Part shown: piece by piece, positions 47,501-61,966 of the stretch | How the letters are laid out: each line of letters opens with the position of its first letter | How positions within the stretch are numbered: position 1 is the first letter of the stretch | Assembly (NCBI GenBank): GCA_903813345.2 | Contig: CAIIXF020000001.1 | Coordinates: 45,837,885-45,901,884, forward strand | DNA length: 64,000 nt | Source of the DNA: Owenia fusiformis | Taxonomy: Eukaryota; Annelida; Polychaeta; Sabellida; Oweniidae | Direction: 5' to 3' | The notes under the pieces: generated by a model | What the model saw: only the letters and a program-made list of their open reading frames with translations | Told to the model about the DNA's origin: nothing | Database searches by the model: none | Program-made: the position numbers and the translations under genes

Positions 47501-50178
47501 TTTAATAATATATGAGATAGTTTTTGCTAGTTGGGAAACTGATGGAAACATTTTATTCTAAACATGTAAATATACCAAATAATAATCTTTTTTCTGTCTT
47601 ATGAGTTACGGGAATGCCTTGAGTCACAATTTTTGTTGATATTTCACATTTTCCAATCTCTGGAGGTTCATTAGTTCAGTGTTTTGGTGTGATTAAATTA
47701 TTAATTGTATACTCCAGACTTTTTTTGATAAATCGCAAAATCCTAAATCTTCATTCAAACAATTGTGAAGATGAATCACCCACCTTATGTCGCTCAAAAA
47801 ATAGAATATTCATGCAAGACCATCTGAAAATAGATCCAGAGAAATCATTCAATTAAATGCTTTCCAATGTAAGTTGGCACGCATCCGCATCAGACGTCTA
47901 ATATTTACATGCTTGGGTGTAATTTAGTATGAAGTTTAAGCCAAAAGAACTCAACCAAACTAAGAACATGTGAGTTATGTTTGCTCAATTTTTCTTCTCC
48001 CCAGAGAACTAACATGTTATTGAAATGTTTTTTCCTTAAAACCATCACAACTCTGAAAATTCTACCGCCATTTACCTTTTTATTTACCATTTATTTTCTG
48101 AAAAGAGAGATGTGATATGACTAATATAAAGATGTAAGATGAAAGCATGTCGAAATTTTTTAGGATAGCAAAAAAAAGAAGATTGTGATGTTTCCAAACT
48201 CACACTGACCTCATAGTCACTCTTTCTAGTCACTTGATATAATAGTACAATAGAACTCATACCCTATAGGGCACACATTGACCACACGTCTGTTGAAAAT
48301 GAAAATATCTTCATGTCACACTGATATATACCAATAACCTCATTTCAAAGGGCAATATAGTGAAATATTTGACCAATGGTTATGAAACTGTGTTGCCCGC
48401 TAAATGCAGTTATTAGTATTGTTACCACTGTTTATGCCCAGGGCTGAGATAGCAAGAACTGACTGCCACTGAACGAGAATTATACGTACCGAACGATATC
48501 TCATTTCCCAGGGAACATAACCAGGCTGAAATATCCATTTCGGCCTGCTAATACGGCCCGCCACTATGACATCAAATATAGCTCCGGTCAATATAGCAAA
48601 ATATAAGCCTTCTAAACTAGTACTAATACCTTTAGAACAGGCCCGGCAAGGTGGTAATAATAAACATTTTTGCCTCATTTTTAGGTTTTGCATCAAAGTA
48701 CATGTACTCATAGTATTTTTGTCGCACGATCAGATTTTGCCTCAAAGTACTAGGAAATTGCTGACATCATTGATGAATATTTTTACTTCACCAAAGCCCT
48801 TTAGGAAATCATAACTATTAATGCCAGTGTGGTTACTCATTTTGCCCTAATCTTTTAGGACATTTAAGTCACTGATTATATAGAAAATATGAACCATACA
48901 AACGTCATACTGTTCATACACAACCAGACAATATTATGCGATGCATAATGCCAGCTCCTATATTCGCCATATAAGTCATTCATGAAACTGATTTGACTTT
49001 CCAGGCAGAAATGTCAATGTAAATGCTATCAAACGAGACAGTTGATACATATAGCGTGGAATGATTATATCCACGGCATATGTTATAACAGAGAGATTAA
49101 CCAGCATCAGACAGTGTTAATGGCTCATTGTGAGTCAGATTGTGTCAACTGCGAAAAAAATATTCAAGATAAATGGAAAAAGGAACATTAAACAAATGTT
49201 AATATATAAACATTTTGACACAATGAATAATGGCTAAGTGCTATGGTTGATCGAAGTCAAACATGACTGGTGATTTGCTAGATTTTGCTTGATGAAAAAT
49301 CTATAATATAGACTCTGAATGTTGATTGTCTGTTGAGAATTAGGGCTGGCACGGATTGGAATGGAATGGAATCTGAACGGATTTCGAAACCTGCCTTCAG
49401 AAATCTGAACTTTTTGAATTTCAAACCTAATTGGCTTACTAAGATACAATGTTTATTCTCGTTGTCATTGAAAGCTGCAACAAGGCTACGTACAACACAG
49501 AGAAAAAAGTTAACATGTATCATGTTTAAGAAGAAGACAGCTTCAGCATTGTGGTTACTGTCCTTTGGGATAAGACCCTCAATGTTTCTAGTGATGTGTT
49601 TCAACATCCATGATGTGTGGTCTGAAAACAACAACATTTTTTAATAATCAGAACTGTTCTTATTGTTGGCAATAGAATAAGTACAGAAAGTCCAAGCTTG
49701 AGACTCCTTTCTCATGATTTCACACTCAAATTATTGTTGTCCGCCATAATGTTTTTGTGAATCAAAAATTTGGAATATGAGAAAGCAGCTCCGAAAGTCT
49801 GTTTCTAAAGGTAAAATTGGACAGTTCAGACACTTATTCCGGTCCGTGACATGCAGCCCTATTGAGAATCCATATCTATACAGAGGAAGCAGATGAAATC
49901 CATAACACCCCATGAACATGTTCACTGGCAATAATTTATATAAACAACACACAGACAATATACCATGTAATATAATAATTTACACAAGCAAACTTCAATA
50001 TTAATTGATTCTTTTGTTCAGTTTCTAACATTCTGTACCACTTCATTGTGGTTTGCTATTTTTCATTACCATGTGTTAATGACACCTGTACAACAGGTAT
50101 ACTCCATAGCAGACAGATAATGGATTAAATAATTATAAATATTTAGCAGTTTCCCCAGTCTGTTTGAAAAAGTATGTA
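47501..50178. other. No gene seen
   Basis: Several frames of 70-119 codons overlap on both strands at 48.4-49.6 kb without domains, splice sites or coding character. A somewhat GC-richer patch at 48450-48660 may be an old insertion. Confidence 0.45.
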
Positions 50179-50348
50179 TACAGTAAAATCTATCTTTGTG
50201 AACACCTCTCTAGTGAACACATGTCTCTAGTAAACACCTTTCCTCCGCATATACTAACTTCTGCATAAATTACCCTTTCTGTTGTGACCTACCAATACTG
50301 AACATTTTTTCTTGGCAAAAATGTTCAATAAACACAGGTTTTACTGTA
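50179..50348. mobile_element. MITE with TACAGTAAAA ends
   Basis: tacagtaaaatctatctttg then tgaacacct, ending aataaacacaggttttactgta. Related single ends lie near 29668, 33405 and 37145 (cagtaaaacctgtatatagt, gaatacct), so the family is dispersed here. Confidence 0.65.
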
Positions 50349-51694
50349 ATACAAATGAGTGTCTTATATACAGGAAGTTATACAGATTTACATGCTATTC
50401 CAGGCTTGAATGCAGGACTATGCCAAGATTAAATACAGCTATCAAACCAAACCAATCCAACAGTGTATCCACCTATGATTAACATAAGATTCCTTCCGAA
50501 ATACTAAAATTAGTACTGCACTTATAAGCTTACTCTCCAGAACTGTGAGAATAAACTTTTTATCTAGGGGTAATAAATCACTGGTGGGGTTAAAATCTAT
50601 AATCTGTGCTTCAATTTATCAATAACTACATGACACTGCAAGCCCTTTCTACATCATGTGAAACACCTTGTAGGAGAAAACATAGCTCAGAAATTCCCAT
50701 GTGGTTTTATGGGGGATATTAAGATAGCAAAATGTCAGCATAAGATTGGGTGAAAAATTTGTTTGATATCAATCCAAGTGTTATCAAATTATTTTTCTCT
50801 GATCACATGATTTCTTGTGTGTTTTGACTATTCAAACATTATTTTGTGGAGACCAAAAATGCATCGCAGAAATGTTCTGCGCTGGACAAACCGAGAAAAG
50901 TCTCAGACATGACCTTATCTATAAGCCAAGTATTTGTTACAAGCTTGACAAAATCCATAATCCTAATGGTTTTTCTGGTTTGTATGCAGGACTGATGTAA
51001 TAGGTTCATTTATTCTTCATAGAATAGAGGAAGAAGGAACTAATAGATGAATGGAGACCTGCTTTCAGAGGATGTTGAACTATACGCAATATTATCATTC
51101 TTAGAGCAAAAGAACAATACTCAGCCGCTGAATTATATTTGACACAAAAATCTATAATAGATTAAAATCTATGGTAGAATAAATGTAACTGCCTGACATT
51201 TAAATGTTACACCTTAAAAAGTTGATTTGTCATGCCTTCAGGAATGATATATCGACTTGAAACCTTGTTAAGCATGTAAATGACAAAGGTTCCACCAATG
51301 GTGCTCAAACAAAAAACTAATAATCGCAACATTGAATGCTAACATTTGAACTTCCAAATCAATATCAAAGAGACGTAAAAATTCAACACTTTTCTTTACG
51401 AATTGATATACAATTCAAGTTAGTGTTCTTATTTATAGTTACCTGAAGTCAATATATTCACAAAGTTCTTACTAAGTTCATCTTACTTAGGTATCTGAAT
51501 GAGCTTCCTTTGAACAAAAGAAATTGACATTCAAATGAACCTCAGAGTGCATTAACCATCTTTTTTAATATCTGGCAAAATAATATTCTGTATAAATAGA
51601 ATTATTCGCTGTGACATTGACGCCGCAGAGCAAACAATTATTCTTAACGATGATGATTATTATATGGAGTATCAAATCTTAATGAACAAAATAC
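50349..51694. other. No gene seen
   Basis: AT-rich DNA; no supported feature. Confidence 0.5.
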
Positions 51695-51805
51695 ATTGAA
51701 CACAAGGCATTAACATGTAAATTGCCACCACTTGCCATTTGTTACAGACACCAACTGCTGAATTCCCAACATCAACCGACAAATGTCAAACACCACCCAC
51801 AAATA
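51695..51805 (+). repeat. Interspersed repeat family B, copy
   Basis: acaaggcattaacatgtaaa then ttgccaccacttgccatttg and ttacagacaccaactgctga; the 3' end is lost. Confidence 0.65.
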
Positions 51806-53460
51806 GTTGGATGCTATAACAATATCATAAAAAATAATTAATGTACAATGTAGTTTCAACTTACAGAAATCATAAAAGTGTGAAAGTAATTGAAGGGAAT
51901 CAAGAAATAACTCTCAAAAATTGTTTATTTATATGGTCGTTAACTGCCAATATGATTTTTCCAATGTTCAAATTATGAATCCTTGACCCTTAGTACTTTC
52001 TGCACTTGATTGATCTTATTAACGAGTCTGGCTATAACAGAAGTGTCCCAATCACATTCCCTAACCCCTGTTCAAGGAATTCATTGTTTTCTCAAAAAGC
52101 CTAGCTCTAGGTATTATAGTTTGATATCTAAAATTAGATAATGAAAACAATCCTTCATAGAAAAAATTGATTAAAGAATGTATGTAACTGAAATAAAACA
52201 TCCAGGCTACCAGCATGGGGTCTAATAATGGTCAGAAATAGACATAAGTAAATATACAGTTAGCCTCCAGACCTATCTAAATAATCCAGCTCCAACAGAA
52301 ATATTTCAACTATCTTTCTGGCAAATCAGTTTTTGCACAAGATTGCCATGAGTTTTGCATCAAGTCCTTATTCCCCATTCCTTCTTTTATCACTGACAGG
52401 GAATCCAGGGGGAGTACACATGGTCTTGATGTAAGAACTGAATGTCTCAAATTGTAGAAACAAGCACCATTCAGACTATAGAGCTAAAACACCTTTATGG
52501 ATTCTAATCAACTACTTGCACTGAGTTACGGAACCAAAACACCTTCAAGTATATAACTCTGATAAGGAATACAGCAAAGCCAAAGAATGAATCAGCTTCC
52601 ACACTGACATTCATCCATCTGCTCTCTTTGATCAAAATGCAATAATAACAAAATAATCAACATCCTATTCATCCAAACTGGATTATTTATTAACTGAGAA
52701 AGTGGCATAATGAGGAACTGAATCATTTCTAAGCAGATCATTGATATTAACCAGCCAGGTATCGTTGACTGAAAGCCTTCTCCAATAGGGAGACAATGGG
52801 ATATAATTAAAGTAGCCACTTAAAGTAATTCTTCATTTTTTTTAAATTAGAGAAATGCTGAATTTGTACAATATTTTGATACAGTCTTCAACTATGTATT
52901 CTAATATTACATGTCCATTATCCAAATATAAATTTTTAAACTATATTACCTATTTCAATCACTATTGGTCCTTAATCATAGTGAAAGCTAAAAACACATC
53001 TCATCAAGTAGATCTACCTTAACATGCCGTCAAATGGCTAAACTAAACCAACCAGAAATGGCAACCAACCAGAATGGATTTGTGAATGTCAGATGGCAAA
53101 GTTGATCTGAAAAATTCTGAATTTCAGGATACAATGCCCTGAGTAATCTTCTATAATCAAATGCTACATGGTTTTATTCCCACTTAAGACACAACAAACT
53201 CTGAGAATCGAAGGTTCAGCTAAGTTTATTTTTGTTCACTATATCAAAGATAACACATAGGCAATCTGTGAGTAGCCCATATATAAGAAATCATGATGAA
53301 CTTGTACCCTAAATCTACACTGACTTAAAGCTGCACTACCCCCTGGCTTTAAAATTATTTTACTATATTGTCTCTGATATGAACTTAACGATCCTAAATG
53401 AAGCCTCCATTGCTGTTTATGGGAGTTTGAATGTGTAATGATTGTTATGCTTCTCCTAGA
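51806..53460. other. No gene seen
   Basis: AT-rich DNA; the 75-codon frame on the - strand at 52592-52819 has no domain or splice support. Confidence 0.5.
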
Positions 53461-53551
53461 GTCACAAAATGTAGTGACACATCACAAAATGTAGTGACAT
53501 GTAGTGACACATCAAAGAATGTAGTGACACATCACAAAATGTAGTGACGCA
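53461..53551 (+). repeat. 20-bp minisatellite (acatcacaaaatgtagtgac)
   Basis: Four to five units, one shortened to acatgtagtgac. Each unit is partly self-complementary (gtcac...gtgac), so it can also form small hairpins. Confidence 0.85.
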
Positions 53552-54214
53552 GTTTCTGACTCCTAATCAATTTGTACAAGGGATCGTGTCTAATAATCAA
53601 GGTTTGTTGAAGGACAGAGTCAAATCTATTTGATGAACAGGTCATGATTTCATAAGTGAATCTTCGGGTGTGTAGGGGGGGGGGCACAAAAGCTTGTAGC
53701 TAGACTAGCAGTATAGTTCTTATTTCAGAAACACTTTACTAAATCTACACTAATACGATCAAATTGGGTTTACTAGAGTCTGGAGAAACCAGGAAGCATA
53801 ATAGAATCAATTTCTATCAACGGAGGTCTGCCAGGGAGCAAAGGGGAATCAATGCTATTTAACTCAGAGCTCTACCTAAAATACAGATTTCATTTTTCTC
53901 TGGGAAGATCAAGATTTATGAGGACTCAATGCACTTTTGTAAACCTACAGGAAGAGTTGCATTTTTTACTTCACACATGAAGTATTACAATCATTACAGT
54001 AGAGATAAGCCAGATATTTGTGATGCAGATTAGGTTAACTCATTGGATTGTACTAGATGTATCTGAACTCTCGGCCCATCATCCATTGATCAGTATATCA
54101 CATGTTTACAGACTGACTTTGTATTGTCTCACATCCTAGAAAAGCATATGCTTACACCCTGACCTACAATAGATTATTTTAAGCAATAGTATGAACAAAA
54201 ATATAGACATGACA

Positions 54215-54310
54215 TTACCATGCAAGATGTCACCAGCTGCCATTTGTTACAGACCACTGACCATCATACGCCAAACGTTGATCTCTGATCGCCAAATGCT
54301 CTCTCTATGA
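54215..54310 (+). repeat. Interspersed repeat family B, copy
   Basis: accatgcaagatgtcaccag then ctgccatttgttacagacca, ctgaccatcatacgccaaac; 5' part only. Confidence 0.65.
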
Positions 54311-54394
54311 GTTAAATATCATCAACATATTTGGTTGTCTAACTCACATTTCCCAGACCAAGTGTTGCCAAGTTGCACACTGTATAATTGCAAT

Positions 54395-54596
54395 GTTCTC
54401 CCCAGGATTTAATCTCAATTGGGTGCAAAATCCTTATTTCCATATTTGAGACCAAATATGGTGGAAATGTGCCTATTTTCATGATTCTCTCATTTTCAAG
54501 TAGGGGTAAATAGATTCTCAGATGGGTGCATTCCTATTATCAAAATTTCAAATGGGTGCAGCACCTACTTGCACTGCTTTAATGCTGGGGAGATCA
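54395..54596 (+). mobile_element. MITE family C, copy 2
   Basis: ttctccccaggatttaatct with tgggtgcaaaat, ending cttgcactgctttaatgctg then gggagatca: the reverse of the copy at 27088-27255, with shared inner words gattctctcattttcaagt and tgggtgca. A third, decayed fragment (gaaaatgagaaaatcatgaa, aaattggcatattt) is at 54950-55075. Confidence 0.75.
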
Positions 54597-55075
54597 TTAA
54601 ATTGTGTAAGGTCATCTTGGTTTGCATCAATGCTTTGTGTTGACCATCCCCCTGACACATTCTCAATTTAACAACAGCTGTCTGTCAGAAAATAGAGACT
54701 GACTTAACAAAGGCTTTTTGAATGACTGATTCAATCTCGTAGAATTCAACGACTGTTAAATAATGAAGCTCGGGGAACAGAGCCGAAAAAGGTCTCAATC
54801 TAAAGTGTTGTCATTTTGGGATAATCAACAAGACAATCTAAATCCCTCATTAGTCCATGATTTGTATGTAGGTTCAAGCCTATCAGTACCATAATCCTTC
54901 TATTCTAATGCTTCACAGTTTTTTACTAGCAGTGAAACAAGTTGGAGCTATCCCCAAGATAATGTCTTGCACCGATTGAAAATGAGAAAATCATGAAAAA
55001 TTGGCATATTTGAACCAAACTTAGGTATATGCAACAATAATTTACATCTCATTGGTGGTAAAAACTCATGGAGAG

Positions 55076-58000
55076 AATATGTTTCAAGTCTTGCATCGAG
55101 ACTCTGGTTCCATCAGGAACCTTTGTAATTACATTTTTGACAATATTTTAATGGATTGTTGGGGTTTGTATGTACTGACTAAATAGGTTAGAATAAAATT
55201 GTTTGAATAGGTATTTTAAAAGGACTTCAAAACACTTCTCAATTTCATAACTGTTTTTTTTGTTCAATATGATTTGTTATTTGTTTTTCCTGTTGTTGTA
55301 TCTTGTTCTTCTGTTTCTCATACCCTGAATCTCAGCTGGTTTTAAATCATACCCTCTGACTATTACAGACAATTTTATAGTTTTGATGAAGTTAAGATTT
55401 TAAGAGTCTCAAATATACATTTCATTGCCTTTATAGGGGTTTGAATGTGAAAGGGATGTTTGTAGGCAGAAAACATAGTGTTATTCTGACAATATATTCT
55501 GATTGGATTTCAGCTCGATTGATGATTTATCTCTCATTCTGAGAGTGCTGCATATTTGAGTTCTAACAAAGGGTTCAATAATACTCAAGACATATTTTGA
55601 AAAATGAATGTTATTGGATAGAGAAAAATAAAAAATATTGTTCAAAGAAATCTTTTCACCGAAAATAATCCCTCAATTATAAATTGCAAATATCACTGAA
55701 TAAGACGTTATAGTTCCATTAATTTTCTTAATGAGAAGAAAATAATGTTTGTATCCATTAAGAACTCTTCAAAAGGGAGAAATATATACCAGATTACCGA
55801 TACATTTCACAATTGATGAATAGCAAAATTCAATCATAATAAAACATTAGATTACATGAATCAAAACTGGCATAAATCATTTCAAGGATATATAAGTTTA
55901 TCAGTAAATGATTTTAAAGGATAGGAGATACCCTTTGATCAATTTCTGCTCATTTATAAACGAGGTTTTGCGATGAATATCAGTCTGCACTGAATGATGA
56001 TCGAGTGTACTTAGCTGATATTGCAGAAATATCTGCATAATGCATATAATATGTAATGTATTACAATTAGATTTCAGAGTAAAACAACGATAAGAGATTA
56101 GTAAAAGTCAAACAATAATCACATAGCATATTAATAGATGAATTAATTTACATGTGATTTAATAGGAAATTTGGATACAATTTTGTAATTTCTTCACATA
56201 ATGAAGAATCAAATAATAAATAAATCATTTATATATGTAGTTAATAACATGATAATGATATCAACGCATGCGATGCATTCAAACACTTTATTAACAACTG
56301 TGAATGTATATGGGGGAGGTTACAAAAGGGAGGACGTTACACATGATCAATGAAAGATTAATAATGGGCCTGCTTGATCCTAATTTTCAAACCATGTTCA
56401 TCCAAACTATAAATCAATAAAAATGTCAATTAAATATTATGAAATTATTACCACATCATATAAAATATAGTAATTGTCTATAATTTAGATCTGAAGGTAG
56501 TCCAATTACCTGAACTGAGAAAGCACTGAAAACAACCAATTATCTAAAATTGCATTGGACAATACACTATGGAAAATCTATGAAGGTACAAGGATGCTAA
56601 ATCTTACCTGTAAATTGACCTAAGTGTTTCCACGGCATACTTTGCTATATATAGATCCAATTCCTTGTTCTAGCTTCACATCGTTAATAATATAATAGCA
56701 GTGGTTATTTATCTCTGTGCATTTGCTTTGAATATAAGTAGATTAACTTTGGTGGTATGCTTATATGCTTTGCCTTGTCTGATTCTGGACATGGGCATAA
56801 TGTGGCATGACATGCATGCATTACATAATCCCATATGATGTGAGGTTGATTACTGTATCATTCCATCATATCCTATGGTTTAAGCCTAGATGACTTCTAA
56901 TATGTAGCTACACATCACTGCTATGGTGAGATTATTGTAACATGAGTGTATATTTCCCCAGTTGTTGATGCCTTGCGAATGAAATATGCATAACACTTAC
57001 ATATTGTATTATTCCTAAGAGGTAAGGACTGATCTTCTTCTATATAAGCCAATGTAGCATAAGAGAATTATCAAATGAATCACGTTATCCGGCTATCTTA
57101 TCCCTACGATGATATTCTACTGATCTTCAGATCTCTATAGCTGCAGATACTTACACGTGTGTAATTATCCCAAATTATGCCAGCTGTAGTTGCGTTCATA
57201 GATCGTAAGGATCATTTATTAACCAAGAACAAGCCATTGTGATAATCCTATATGCGAGTTTATACTGCTCTCTGTATTCCGTACTTGAGCATGAGGTTCT
57301 AAATGCTAGAGATAAGACTCTACACTTTGTAGATGCAGTGTCAGAATTCACTGAAAACAGCGACTAGATTCAGCTGTATGCTTATACAGTATGAAAGCCT
57401 TGTTGATAGCATTGGTCCAGTTAGCTATACTAAGCCCATCAAAATGATATGGGACATGAGTTGTATACTGCAATATATAGCCAGTCTGATCAGATATTAG
57501 CTACTATAGCTAGCGAGCTGTACAATCATCTGCACACAACATGCCGGCATTGAGCACTTCTACTCCGCCAACTGGCAGTGAACAAATCAATATTGATATG
57601 AATAAATAATGAGTATGGGCTTTCTCATTCGTTAAGACAATAGGATCGTAGCAACTCATTGAGAACAGGAGATTGAATATCTGATGTGAAGTGGTCAAAG
57701 AATACCAAAGAGCCAGCACATGGGCTTAAACGTCCCTTCCACATTGTGTATCTGCCGCCTGTGATGTGCATTATGCACAATATAAACAAGAATCAATACA
57801 TTCACCAGGAAAGCCAGTTAACCAGCATTAACAATGAAATATGTTCTACATCCTAACTTATTTTACATATTGCGAATAATCAATTTCATGTAGCCACGAC
57901 AAGAGTTCAACATTCCCCTGTTACATCAATGATTGATTTTTTATGTGTTCAAATTCCATCAGTCTCATTTCTTCCTCGCCCATCCAAAGAAGTTCAACAA

Positions 58001-58949
58001 ATCTACATCACTAAATAACAAAATAAATTCCAACTCAAAAAATATCCATGGTACACATGCACATGACGTATTGAAAGAGATACATTATCAGTGAAAAGGG
58101 ATGTTTTCAACAATGAGCTAGAACGAGATAAATGCTGCCATTGTAGCATTGACTTCACTACGCTTTAGACATTTATCAAATTGTTAAGAGCCATATATTA
58201 TGCTTACAACAAAACACAAATCCCCTGAAATTCAACTCATTTCTTAATTACAACATGAAACATGTAAAATGTAAAAATTGATATCAGCAATATAACTAAT
58301 ACATGTGAGAACACAGTAAACACGTAAATATCATAAGAAATATGCATGAAATGAAATAACAATAACCGTGTTTTATCCTAATGGTTTTTTCCAAGGGAAA
58401 GCACCTTGCAATGAATGTACATCTACTTCAAAGTCAAAGGCAAGGAATCTATCAGTAGGAATAGCAATAACTAAGAAGAGCAATTCTAAATAGTCAATGC
58501 TATCCAGGCCATGCAGTACACTAGCTAAATCTCTAGTATAGGTATACTATACACGCTTTTTGCAGCAATAAAAATTGAACTCTCAGACCATAAAGGAGTA
58601 AAGTTATCAGTTAGCATGAATCAGTATCCATGGTCTGTGAGTACATGCTGGTACATTGCAGTTTATATGGTTTCAATTCTAATGAAAAAGTATGTTATTC
58701 TCTATATGTATAATATCAGAAAACATATAAGCTCATATGTTCCCTTTGTAAAGAGTTTTACACTTTTAAAAGAGAGCATCATCTGTGTTTCAGAGTAATT
58801 GGAATCCTAACAAACACCCTTAATCCCCAAAAGACAACCTGGCATATTTCTCATCATTTTCAAACTTCCTTAGGGGGCAGGTAAAATATCAATATGTCGT
58901 CATGATTTGCAAAACTAATTATACACGTGGGAATCCAGGTTTCATATAT
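55076..58949. other. No gene seen
   Basis: Almost 4 kb of AT-rich DNA without coding, RNA or clear repeat features; consistent with intron. Confidence 0.5.
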
Positions 58950-59107
58950 TATAACAAGGTATTAACATGCAAAATGTCACTACCTGCCACTTGTTACAGA
59001 AGCTGACCACCTAATGCCTAACACCGAATACCAACCACTGAACACTGTCCACAAAAAGATGGAGACTATAACATCATGTCACTATTTCTGGTGGTGACAT
59101 AAAAACA
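58950..59107 (+). repeat. Interspersed repeat family B, fullest copy
   Basis: aaggtattaacatgcaaaat then gtcactacctgccacttgtt, acagaagctgaccacctaat, and the end tttctggtggtgacataaaa. The termini aaaatgtcac(c/t)acc and ggtggtgacat are inverted, as in a non-autonomous DNA transposon. Confidence 0.75.
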
Positions 59108-61553
59108 CTTCAAACACTATAATGTAACTTTTCATTCGATAAGGTAAAATAACAGAGAAAATGATATTTAGACCCAGTCCATAAATGAAACGAAGAAATG
59201 TCACCTTGCAGAATCGTGACTATTTATCGAATACTAAGACAGAGAACTAATCAATTGCTCACCACTGTTTCTCTGCCTGACCCAGCTAAATGCATTGTAT
59301 TACCCATCAATGAATTTGCTATTTCAACCTGAAGTTATATATTCAATAAAGTATAACGAAGTATATACAATGAAATTAATAGAAGAGAAAAAACAATATG
59401 ATCAATACAGACCTGTAGGTGGCAGATTTTCCTCTTAGTATGGTTTCAATTTGGTTCCGATTGTAAGGAGGAACCTGCAAGTGTCAGGATTGATTGGTCT
59501 TTCCACTAGTATAAACATAGTACTTCCTAATCGAATCGACACCAGAGAAGAAAATGATATTGAGCTATATCCCTGATATGCACCATGTTATCCCATGTTT
59601 AATTTAAAGGATTAAAAATTGCATGATTCACCTAACTGTTTGATCCACACAACGATATCTTTATTGACTCATGGATAATATTTTTTTCTCAAAACCATAG
59701 GATATTCCTTGAAAGTAGACTTACCTCATCCGTTTTTAAAATCGAAAAACATCAACAGAAAATGAGTTTCTAATGATTATTGATTAGTAATTCAATTCGT
59801 AGTTTGATAGTCTCCATCACTGACCCCCATGTACCATTAATCCTGATCTTAGCAACTACTCCCCTATCCCTGTTCTTTCCCAGTAGAGCTGAGAAAATAA
59901 GCAAATTACACTAAAGTTTCTCCATTATCCCATGTTGATGCATTTTATACTCTCTTCTATATTAAGGATGACAATATGATTAAACATCCATTTTTCCTCA
60001 TCTGAGTTTATCCAACAGAGTCCAACATCTCATCAATGATTTACCAGAGATTGTACATAGCATACAAGATCAACCAGACTAGACACTAACAAGTCAATAT
60101 AACTTTGAAAAATAAGCTACATCAAATATACATTCACGGTTTAACGATGCGAATGCATTTAGCATAAATCTATTGTTACATAACAGCATTTTAAGTTTCT
60201 TGAATTATTAAAGTATAACTTTCATATATTGTATTTGGTACATATTACTAAAACTGCCGAAGCACAATTCTTTCTCAGTACCAAAATACACTAGAATCAA
60301 TGCCATCTATAGAACACTGTACCACTAAATTACACGATTAAAATGGAGTGATTTGTTGTAATGTCATCCAGGCACGCTAATCTTAACTTCACTAAAAGCT
60401 TATCCCATCTTTTTCAATTTAGAAACACCCATCAAAAACATTGAGCAGAAACTCTAGAAATAATTGCTCCAAACCATAGAAAGTTGTCCTTCAATGCGCC
60501 TATTAAAGCTTAGTATCATCATTGCATTAATAATTGTATTTTTAATGATATCTTATTAATCAAGTGTCAGTCATCAATGAACATGAAGTCTGATGATAAT
60601 ATAACATGATATTGTCTAATTAACAATCATCTAACTGAAAAACATTGTTTAAAGGATGATATTGTTGACAGTCAACTTTAAATTATAATCAATATTTTCA
60701 TAATTTCTGCACAGCGTGGACATAAAGATATATGTACATGTACAGTTGTACACTATTCTTGGCTTACTAACTTATACAATGTATTAAATTTCATGATAGG
60801 CTAGTAATGTAGTAATGAGTGAAATTAAAGCAAAGGCAATCTTTTTTCTGTGGACCTGACCCAATCAGATAGGACTGTTGTTTTGATATTCAATTATTCA
60901 GTAACTTTATTGATTATTTCATGTAAGTCTTAAATATTGAGGTAAGCAGAATTAAAGAAATATTCTGATTGATAAACTCGGTCCTTAATTAAATGCTTGC
61001 CACTCATTTGTACTCAACTCTCACTCTCTGAGGAAAGTAATGGCCAAGCCAAGATGCTTGTCACTGACCTCGTAAGCAAACGATTCCAAAAGTATTTTAC
61101 TCTACTCACGTCATCGCTGATTCACAAATAATACAGTCATGTGAACTTTATCTCACACAAAGAACACAGGGGTAACATAATAAAAGGTGAGGTAATGTAA
61201 AATAATAGGCTCTATTTGATACGAGTATCACTCACTTCCGTTTCACTCAGATAAATGCATCCAATAAAAGTAGATAGGTTTGGCATTCATTTCGATTAAC
61301 AAGCGACAAAATAATATCGCATTGAAAAGAAGATTATTACTACGGCCAATAACAAAAGCTAGATGAGGAGTCGGAAATTAATTTCTGCACAAATTAATTT
61401 TTTTATTGAGTTTACCAAGTCAATGCAATTATAGAAGATTGGAGGTGTAATGTTTATTGCAGTTACACATAGTAACCATGATATTCTAACATTTTAGCCA
61501 ATCAGCACTCTTTAGAAATAGTATTCCCAAATGGCAGATTTCACGTAAATCAT
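59108..61553. other. No gene seen
   Basis: AT-rich DNA; no supported feature. Confidence 0.5.
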
Positions 61554-61825
61554 ATTATCCTACACTTAGTGTACTAAATGTATAATAACATTAAAAAATA
61601 AATTTGATATTTATTGGCAAAATGAATATCCGGATGATATCATAACGATATACTCCGGGCGGAGGATATCGTGACGATAAACTCCGGAAAACCCAATATG
61701 CGGAGGATATTGTGACGATATACTCCGCTTGTTGATTTCCCGCCAAATTGACTCTATTTGGCATATGGAATTAATTTTGCAATGATATTATACATTTAGT
61801 ACACTCCTTGTAAGTGTAGGATAAT
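61554..61825. mobile_element. Foldback element with CCGGA-rich centre
   Basis: attatcctacacttagtgta then ctaaatgtataata on the left; tatacatttagtacactcct then tgtaagtgtaggataat on the right. The centre (61628-61733) has three copies of a ggaggatat(c/t)gtgacgata word, each followed by an actccg block, standing out as GC-richer. Confidence 0.8.
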
Positions 61826-61831
61826 AAGAAC

Positions 61832-61966
61832 ATCCTATGATTTTTTCAGAATATCATTTTAATCTACTCGGTGATATTGATATATGCACTCGTTCGCTTC
61901 GCTCCCTCGTGCAGATATCAATATCACCTCGTAGATAAAAATGATATTCCTCAAAATCATAGGATA
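61832..61966. mobile_element. 135-bp hairpin MITE
   Basis: atcctatgattttttcagaa and tcctcaaaatcataggat at the ends, with gatattgatatatgcact/tgcagatatcaatatc inside and a GC-rich loop cgttcgcttcgctccctcg. It directly follows the previous foldback. Confidence 0.85.

Noticed and set aside
49278-49644. Opposing 103- and 119-codon frames
   Set aside because: They overlap on opposite strands, and neither shows family motifs or splice sites.
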